Virus record (IMG/VR): IMGVR_UViG_3300032046_000142
Location: 1-30,956 of that record
Length of the DNA stretch: 30,956 bases
Source of the DNA: a virus
Direction: 5' to 3' (one strand)
This document shows, piece by piece, positions 26,947 through 30,956 of this stretch. The notes beneath the pieces are model-generated. The model did not search any database, was not told the origin of the DNA, and saw nothing but the letters and a program-made list of their open reading frames with translations. The translations under genes and the position numbers were made by a program. Each line of letters begins with the position of its first letter. Within the stretch, counting starts at the first letter, position 1.

Positions 26947-28190
26947 TCCCTATCGCAAACACAGCAGAGAACGCAGCTATCTCTCTGATCATATCAAATC
27001 CAGATTGCTATTCACAACTGCACTGGGAGCCATCGTATTTCTTCCAGAATGCCACCAGAAGCGTTTTTGAAGCAGTTGAAGCAGTCTACAGCAGAACAGG
27101 AGAGATAACAGCAATAGCGGTCATTTCAGAGCTAGAGACGAATGGGAAGCTTGCAGAGGTTGGAGGATCAAATTCCGTAATGGAGATGATCCAGACAATC
27201 TACATTGCCCCCGGCCCAGTTTCAGTTTCGATTGCTGATGACTACAGGCTTCAACTTGTAAAAGCGAAATCATACCGAGATGCAATCAAGGTTCTCTCAA
27301 ACGCAGACCGAGATATTCGTGATATGCGAATGGACTTGAGCGATCTTGCAGAGGAGATTTCCAACTGCATTATCACAGATAGCGAAATCAAGACGATCAA
27401 TCAGCACGTTGTCGAGCTAGTCGATGATCTTGAGAACAAGAACAAGTTAGACACATTCAAGACTGGAATGGTGGATCTTGATCTTGGTTTCGGAGGAGGA
27501 TTCAATCGAGGAGAGATGGTTGTTGTCGGAGCGCAAACATCAGGCGGTAAATCAATCCTACTTTACCAGATTGCTCTGGAGGCATTGCTAGATGGAAAGT
27601 CAGTTGCCATCTTCAGTCTTGAAATGCCATGCAAGTCTATCCTTCGCCGAATGGCTTCAAACCTGATTGGCAAGCGAATCGTAAACCAAGGTGACTTTGG
27701 AGATGGAACATCATTCGTTGCATCCTTCAAGGAAATTGCCAATGCGCTTCAGGCTTTAGTCAAAATGCCAATCACATTGCGCGATGATCTTTCTGAAGTT
27801 GGAGAGATTGACGCTGAGGCTCGCAGACTTGCGGCCATTAACAAAGCGGATGTAATTGTGGTCGATTACCTACAAATTGTAACGATGCCGTCAGCAGACA
27901 ATCGAGAGCAAGCAATTTCTGAATTGACTCGCAGACTCAAGCTGACAGCACTCAAGAGCCAGTCACTCGTTGTCACCGCAAGCCAGCTCAATGATGATGG
28001 AAAGCTTCGTGAGTCTCGCGCAATCGGGCATCATGCAGATCATGTTCTGAGCATCGTTCACGAAAAAAGCGGATCAACAATTTTCGTTGATAAAAATCGC
28101 CGAGGTGCTAGAGGCATTGGATTCCCAGTGAGTATGCGTGGAGAAATTTCACGCTTTGAGCAAATCGAAAAACAAGAAAAGAAAAAATGA
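26937..28190 (+). CDS. DnaB-like replicative helicase
   Basis: The 417-residue enzyme unwinds DNA at the fork. Residues 1-100 form the helical N-terminal domain (AENAAISLIISNPDCYSQLH); a linker leads to the RecA-like motor with Walker A VGAQTSGGKS at 197-206, FSLEMP (motif 1a), Walker B VIVVDYLQIV at 306-315, VVTASQLN (motif H3) and a late VDKNRRGARGIGF with Arg residues for ATP contact. The DnaB length is slightly shorter than the bacterial one (about 470). It overlaps a loader-like gene upstream and a small gene downstream (ATGA at 28187-28190), forming a replication operon with SSB-like and RusA-like genes. Confidence 0.92.
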   Translation: MSLIPIANTAENAAISLIISNPDCYSQLHWEPSYFFQNATRSVFEAVEAVYSRTGEITAIAVISELETNGKLAEVGGSNSVMEMIQTIYIAPGPVSVSIADDYRLQLVKAKSYRDAIKVLSNADRDIRDMRMDLSDLAEEISNCIITDSEIKTINQHVVELVDDLENKNKLDTFKTGMVDLDLGFGGGFNRGEMVVVGAQTSGGKSILLYQIALEALLDGKSVAIFSLEMPCKSILRRMASNLIGKRIVNQGDFGDGTSFVASFKEIANALQALVKMPITLRDDLSEVGEIDAEARRLAAINKADVIVVDYLQIVTMPSADNREQAISELTRRLKLTALKSQSLVVTASQLNDDGKLRESRAIGHHADHVLSIVHEKSGSTIFVDKNRRGARGIGFPVSMRGEISRFEQIEKQEKKK

Positions 28191-28399
28191 GTGACACCGA
28201 TTCAGCATATCTTGAAGCAATGAATTGTCTTGATTTCGCAAATCACATTTGGGCTTCAAGGCAGAAAGACAAATACGAAGACGCTCAGAAAGCATACGAT
28301 CTCGGAGTCAAAATCTATCAAGAAAAATTTGTGAAAAAAATGTTTGCGCGGAAGATGATTTTGAGTTCTGATCTCTCGCGTAGCAACGCTACAAACTAA
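28187..28399 (+). CDS. Small hypothetical protein
   Basis: The 70-residue protein MSDTDSAYLEAMNCLDFANH contains two helices (AYDLGVKIYQEKFVKKMFAR) and a Ser-rich tail. It overlaps the helicase by ATGA and is followed by the SSB-like gene behind an ATAAATACT leader. The function is unknown. Confidence 0.45.
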   Translation: MSDTDSAYLEAMNCLDFANHIWASRQKDKYEDAQKAYDLGVKIYQEKFVKKMFARKMILSSDLSRSNATN

Positions 28400-28407
28400 T
28401 AAATACT

Positions 28408-28899
28408 ATGGATAAAAAATACATTGATAAACCGGGAAAATATATCTGCACAGTCAAAGAGCCGGGTAATGGTTGGCTAGATCAGCCAGAAGGCAAGGCT
28501 CCGTTCATTCGCATTCCTTGCATCGTTGATATGCCAGATAATGAAATGCACGGCCATGAGTCTGTCTGGTATGGATACCTGAGCGAGAAAAGCCGTGAGC
28601 GCACCGAGGAAACATTGAAGACTGTTTTTGGATGGTCTGGTAAATGGGACGATGAAAACGAGCTTGATTCCTTTATTGGTCGAAAAGTTCGACTTCAATG
28701 CGACGAAAGCGAGTGGCAAGGGAAACAGCAAGTAAAAGCTCGCTGGCTAAATCCATTCACCACTAAAAGCGATAAGAACAAAGAAGAGTATCGCAGCAAG
28801 CGCAAGATTGTTCTTGAGCAACTGAAAAAAGATTATCCTATGCTTGGTCAGAAAGTCGAAAAGACTCATGACGAAGAGGGTCAAGAAATTCCATTTTGA
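28408..28899 (+). CDS. SSB-like ssDNA-binding protein
   Basis: The 163-residue protein starts DKKYIDKPGKYICTVKEPGN, contains PFIRIPCIVDMPDNEM, VWYGYLSEKSRERTEETLKT and FIGRKVRLQCDESEWQGKQQ, an arrangement of short beta strands that could form an OB fold, and ends with HDEEGQEIPF. The acidic tail with terminal Ile-Pro-Phe matches the SSB C-terminal tip that docks helicases, exonucleases and other partners. It is placed directly after the helicase gene. This resembles DUF669-like or gp32-type phage SSBs. The fold is inferred; the tail is seen. Confidence 0.6.
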   Translation: MDKKYIDKPGKYICTVKEPGNGWLDQPEGKAPFIRIPCIVDMPDNEMHGHESVWYGYLSEKSRERTEETLKTVFGWSGKWDDENELDSFIGRKVRLQCDESEWQGKQQVKARWLNPFTTKSDKNKEEYRSKRKIVLEQLKKDYPMLGQKVEKTHDEEGQEIPF

Positions 28900-28951
28900 T
28901 GATATGGGGATTGTGGCGGTGTTTGGTATTCACTGGTTACATTTGAACCCC

Positions 28952-28983
28952 GGCCCGTAACCACATAAAACGGGCCACCTTTT
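28952..28983 (+). terminator. Weak terminator or attenuator after the SSB-like gene
   Basis: GGCCCGT (28952-28958) pairs with ACGGGCC (28970-28976) as a perfect 7-bp stem with 11-nt loop, followed by ACCTTTT. Downstream genes start at 28987, so it probably reduces rather than ends transcription. The stretch 28900-28951 before it holds no gene. Confidence 0.5.
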
Positions 28984-28986
28984 AAA

Positions 28987-29274
28987 ATGAAAAAAGCAAC
29001 AGATTTCTTTGACGCAAACGATCTAATTCATGCTGCCTTTAGATATTATCTTGGAAGGAGAACAATTTCTGCAAATGATTTTGCTCAACGATTAGCTGCA
29101 TCTTGGTTGCATATACATAGGCTAACAAGAATGATGATTGGCAATGAGTTATTGCAAGCATACGAAGATGCAGAAAAGCATCCAGAGTGGAAGCCGCTTG
29201 GTGATAAGTGCGATATTGAGGCTTGGGATTTGGTAAAAAAAAGAATTGAACAAGATGAAAATCACAAGGATTGA
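28987..29274 (+). CDS. Conserved phage protein of unknown function
   Basis: The 95-residue protein reads ATDFFDANDLIHAAFRYYLG, RRTISANDFAQRLAASWLHI and a final PLGDKCDIEAWDLVKKRIEQ. The R.YYLGR.TI....FA..LA..W...-..R-..I.-.L ... PLG...D...W pattern is familiar from phage replication neighbourhoods; no function is established. The next gene starts inside its 3' end. Confidence 0.6.
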   Translation: MKKATDFFDANDLIHAAFRYYLGRRTISANDFAQRLAASWLHIHRLTRMMIGNELLQAYEDAEKHPEWKPLGDKCDIEAWDLVKKRIEQDENHKD

Positions 29275-29404
29275 AGAACAGCGCAGAATTGATGATCTAT
29301 ACGCATCTGGACAAATTACTCAAGAAGAGTGGAGTAGGATGTTTGATGAACTATCTTCTTCAAGCTGGACTGCTGAATGTAAGGTTGAGGAGGAAAAGAA
29401 ATGA
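29255..29404 (+). CDS. Small hypothetical protein (SHOCT-like short helical motif)
   Basis: This 49-residue protein contains ITRIEEQRRIDDLYASGQIT followed by QEEWSRMFDEL. The 'L...G.IT.EE......L' pattern resembles the short C-terminal SHOCT motif that often mediates oligomerisation, here nearly alone. It starts inside the preceding gene and is coupled by ATGA (29401-29404) to a membrane peptide. The function is unknown. Confidence 0.45.
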   Translation: MKITRIEEQRRIDDLYASGQITQEEWSRMFDELSSSSWTAECKVEEEKK

Positions 29405-29499
29405 TTGAAATTATTGCAATAATCATTTCTGGATGTGGGGTTATAGCATTCCTATCTGTTATTTTTATTCTATTTTCAGATGACGACATTGAGAATTGA
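29401..29499 (+). CDS. Membrane peptide (32 residues)
   Basis: MIEIIAIIISGCGVIAFLSV is followed by IFILFSDDDIEN: one transmembrane helix with a short acidic tail. It is coupled by ATGA to its upstream gene and overlaps its downstream gene by 20 bases. The function is unknown; it is a possible small inhibitor or membrane factor. Confidence 0.4.
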   Translation: MIEIIAIIISGCGVIAFLSVIFILFSDDDIEN

Positions 29500-29911
29500 T
29501 ACGCCTGAAACACAAGAAGCCGTAGAGCGTTGGAGGCAAGGCAAGATTAACATCTTTGATGAGATGGCAAGGCTGGAACGCGAGCGGGACGATTATATGC
29601 AACGATTCAGAATTGCACTTTCCGAAAGGGATAGTTGGAAGATGCAAGCCGATCAAAAATATGCAATGCGACGAGAACTTGAAGAATTACTCGGAGTTGA
29701 TCGCAATGATGCTTCTGATGAGCAGTTTCAAAAAGGACTTGATGCTATTAAAAATATAATAGGCGAGCGCGACGAGGCGAGGCGGTCGTTAGAACACATT
29801 ACCGAATACGGAACAGAGGAAATCAATGTTGCCGTTGATCTTCGCCAGAGATTGGCAACCGCTTTAGTTGAACGCGACGAGGCAAGAGAAGCATTAAAAA
29901 TAAAACAATGA
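29480..29911 (+). CDS. Coiled-coil protein of unknown function
   Basis: The 143-residue protein starts TTLRIDTPETQEAVERWRQG and has three repeated-looking coil segments: RLERERDDYMQRFRIALSER, IIGERDEARRSLEHI and ALVERDEAREALKI. The repeated ERDEAR unit (around 95 and 132) suggests internal duplication. The composition is helical, Glu/Arg-rich. A role in replication or as a scaffold for other early proteins cannot be told. It overlaps the RusA-like gene by ATGA at 29908-29911. Confidence 0.5.
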   Translation: MTTLRIDTPETQEAVERWRQGKINIFDEMARLERERDDYMQRFRIALSERDSWKMQADQKYAMRRELEELLGVDRNDASDEQFQKGLDAIKNIIGERDEARRSLEHITEYGTEEINVAVDLRQRLATALVERDEAREALKIKQ

Positions 29912-30282
29912 ACTTCACACATTCCATTCTTAAGCAGATGGGATATAAATTAGATCCAGATGGAAACTACTCACGAACTGAAACTAATACTCCACGGGTA
30001 TCTAACCCCAAGCCTAAACCAGTTGCTAGGAAAGCATTTCCGAATACTAATGAGGGAAAAGAAAACAGCAAGAAACGCTCTTTTGTCCGCATTACGCGAT
30101 ATAGTTGCAGACCACTCGATTGCGACAACTATGCGGGAGGATGTAAGCCACTTATTGACCAGTTACGATACGCTAAACTCATCAGAGACGATGATCCAGA
30201 AAGTGTCCAGATTGAGTTCATCCAAGTCAAAGTTCCAAAGAAAACGGAAGAACGCACAGAGATTGAAATCAAGGAGTTGTAA
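29908..30282 (+). CDS. RusA-like Holliday junction resolvase, catalytic-half frame
   Basis: The 124-residue frame starts MNFTHSILKQMGYKLDPDGN and has no family resemblance until residue 56. From there SKKRSFVRITRYSCRPLDCD, NYAGGCKPLIDQLRYAKLIR and DDDPESVQIEFIQVKVPKKT match the RusA C-terminal half with the catalytic DxDN (Asp70, Asp72 in this frame) and the late Asp of the L..DDDP segment. RusA resolves crossover junctions. The N-terminal half of the fold is not in this frame but in the next ORF, which overlaps it. The start overlaps the upstream stop by ATGA, so this frame is coupled and probably translated. The product may be a truncated, two-chain or frameshifted enzyme. Confidence 0.6.
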   Translation: MNFTHSILKQMGYKLDPDGNYSRTETNTPRVSNPKPKPVARKAFPNTNEGKENSKKRSFVRITRYSCRPLDCDNYAGGCKPLIDQLRYAKLIRDDDPESVQIEFIQVKVPKKTEERTEIEIKEL

Positions 30283-30289
30283 AAAATAA
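29960..30289 (+). CDS. Overlapping ORF carrying the RusA-like N-terminal half
   Basis: In frame +2 relative to its partner, the 109-residue ORF begins METTHELKLILHGYLTPSLN and continues QLLGKHFRILMREKKTARNA with LLSAL. The L-strand, P-S-L-N-Q and K..R..A helix resemble the substrate-binding start of RusA-family enzymes (PPSxN). Past residue 48 it reads DHSIATTMREDVSHLLTSYD, which is just the catalytic region out of frame. The helix of this ORF and the strand of the other use the same bases (about 30062-30105), so a single frameshift could not make both. Either two peptides form the fold or a deletion has fused two frames. Translation of this ORF is unproven; no clear ribosome site precedes it. 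Confidence 0.35.
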   Translation: METTHELKLILHGYLTPSLNQLLGKHFRILMREKKTARNALLSALRDIVADHSIATTMREDVSHLLTSYDTLNSSETMIQKVSRLSSSKSKFQRKRKNAQRLKSRSCKK

Positions 30290-30290
30290 T

Positions 30291-30337
30291 ACCTACTATT
30301 AGAGGAAAATCACAAAATTCTCAGATAGTAGGTTTTT
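30291..30337 (+). terminator. Rho-independent terminator after the RusA-like gene
   Basis: ACCTACTAT (30291-30299) pairs with ATAGTAGGT (30325-30333) in a perfect 9-bp stem; T5 ends at 30337. The 25-nt loop has a second weak pairing (GAG/CTC). It follows the RusA-like stop closely and precedes the lipoprotein gene, so the replication message probably ends here. Confidence 0.7.
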
Positions 30338-30368
30338 AAAATAGTAAATATATCAATAATAAATAAAT

Positions 30369-30728
30369 ATGAATAAATACATACTTTGCTTAATTGTTAC
30401 GACATTGCCTGCTTGCTCAAGCATGACAAGCGAAACATATACAGAAAAAAGGACATTGAAGTATCAGAAAGGAACGCATCCACATATCAAGGATATGTAT
30501 TTGCATAATAGAAATAATGGAGAAGTGTCATCTCATGGAGTCAATCCAGTAAACAATAATAATGTCATGGTTGCTCCAGCCATTCCAGTTGAGCCTGTAA
30601 GCACCCAAGATGATTGGAGGTATGTGAATCCAGACCTTCCAGTAAAGAGAGAGCCAACCTACGAGGATATACAGAACGAGAATAAACTACTTCTCGCTAA
30701 ATACTATAATAACTGGTTGAGAGAATAG
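30369..30728 (+). CDS. Phage lipoprotein
   Basis: The 119-residue protein begins MNKYILCLIVTTLPACSSMT: a short Lys start, a hydrophobic core and a lipobox LPAC at 13-16, so Cys16 would be lipidated after signal peptidase II cleavage and the product anchored to a membrane. The rest is polar, Asn/Pro-rich and mostly unstructured (NNGEVSSHGVNPVNNNNVMV). No peptidase or spanin-type motif is seen, and no inner-membrane spanin partner is nearby. Superinfection exclusion or outer-membrane surface change are possible roles by analogy with other phage lipoproteins. It has its own AATAAATATG leader after a terminator. Confidence 0.65.
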   Translation: MNKYILCLIVTTLPACSSMTSETYTEKRTLKYQKGTHPHIKDMYLHNRNNGEVSSHGVNPVNNNNVMVAPAIPVEPVSTQDDWRYVNPDLPVKREPTYEDIQNENKLLLAKYYNNWLRE

Positions 30729-30735
30729 CAGGAAC

Positions 30736-30753
30736 GGGTATGCATGCCCTTTT
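30736..30753 (+). terminator. Weak terminator after the lipoprotein gene
   Basis: GGGTA and TGCCC pair around TGCA (5 bp with one U-G) and are followed by TTTT. The U-G pair works on the plus strand only. The stem is short, so efficiency is doubtful. Confidence 0.4.
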
Positions 30754-30759
30754 CAGACT

Positions 30760-30875
30760 ACGGGTTTCCAAGGTTATAGTCACATAGGCTTGAGCCTAAT
30801 ATCGGACTCCCGACCTCGATGTGGCGGCTCCAGATTAGGTCTGAATACCACTCATCAGTGTATCTAGCCTGCCTG
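30760..30875 (+). ncRNA. Candidate structured RNA: two adjacent three-way junctions
   Basis: Two three-way junctions can be drawn. The first stem GTCACAT/ATGTGGC (30779-30785 with 30819-30825, one U-G) encloses hairpins AGGC-TTGA-GCCT (30786-30797) and TCGG-ACTC-CCGA (30802-30813). The second, GGCT/AGCC (30826-30829 with 30866-30869), encloses CAGA-TTAGG-TCTG (30831-30843) and ATAC(C)ACT-CATC-AGTGTAT (30845-30863). The U-G pair favours the plus strand. The remaining 30876-30956 has no gene either and may continue the RNA beyond the edge. I could not match a known class. Confidence 0.45.
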
Positions 30876-30956
30876 CTGAAAATTCATCCTCTGCGGTTTT
30901 GCCCATGCCGTGGAGACATGCATCGAACCGTTCGGATAAATCTAAATTCTCTCAAA

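Noticed and set aside
30076-30100. Programmed -1 frameshift heptamer joining the RusA-like frames
   Set aside because: No X-XXY-YYZ heptamer is found in the required frame within the overlap, and a shift could not recover both the shared helix and strand.
30755-30782. Group I intron core (CAGACTA ... TATAGTC)
   Set aside because: The P7-like arms are only 14 nt apart, too few for P3 and P8, and no other group I core elements are visible.
30848-30860. Hammerhead ribozyme core CTGATGA on the minus strand
   Set aside because: No GAAA follows at the required distance, and the bases lie in a hairpin loop of the plus-strand fold.
1-30956. CRISPR arrays or insertion sequences
   Set aside because: No regularly spaced repeats, transposase motifs or terminal inverted repeats were seen.

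Overview
This window reads as part of the genome of a tailed, double-stranded DNA bacteriophage (Caudoviricetes), probably taken from a larger genome, metagenomic contig or prophage. It carries both terminase subunits, a very large portal protein, a scaffold-like protein, a probable major capsid protein, a tRNA, a DnaB-type helicase, an annealing-protein/exonuclease pair, an SSB-like protein and a RusA-like resolvase. I see no integrase, lysis gene or recognisable repressor, and apart from one truncated gene at the left edge no tail genes. The host cannot be named. A lipobox on the last gene and the absence of clear Shine-Dalgarno sequences (most starts sit behind TAATAAATAT-like or A-rich leaders) hint at a Gram-negative, possibly non-proteobacterial host, but this is inference only.

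Layout: a control region at about 19.73-20.22 kb divides two divergent arms. Leftward (minus strand) runs the packaging and head arm: TerS, a MazG-like hydrolase, a dCMP-deaminase-like gene broken by an in-frame TGA, a GT4 glycosyltransferase, a methyltransferase, TerL with a 341-residue LAGLIDADG intein in its P-loop, a Cys-rich protein, the portal, several small conserved phage proteins, an HNH endonuclease, the scaffold-like protein, a tRNA with CAU anticodon, a tightly coupled cassette of three glycosyltransferases and one methyltransferase, a long non-coding region of about 870 bases, the capsid protein, and small virion-associated genes up to the edge. Many genes overlap by ATGA, so they are probably translationally coupled.

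Rightward (plus strand) runs the early/replication arm: many very small genes, several only 24-57 residues long, a putative RecT/Red-beta-like annealing protein, a Cas4/RecB-like PD-(D/E)XK nuclease with a four-Cys cluster, a winged-helix replication protein or helicase loader, a DnaB-like helicase, an SSB-like protein ending in EIPF, a RusA-like resolvase whose family signatures lie in two overlapping frames, and a lipoprotein. Together these would supply replication, recombination and junction resolution. The left arm would package DNA and build the head, and its glycosyl- and methyltransferases may modify virion or host glycans.

The less ordinary parts are: the RusA-like locus written in two frames; a promoter-hairpin-terminator unit that looks like a small RNA of about 93 nt running against its operon; a folded non-coding segment of about 370 nt beside it; two adjacent three-way-junction folds at the right edge; palindromes overlapping the predicted promoter of the packaging arm; a duplicated hairpin leader before two early genes; identical (AAAAAC)3 leaders before two virion genes; and the interrupted deaminase. 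All functional calls rest on reading motifs by eye; no database search was run.
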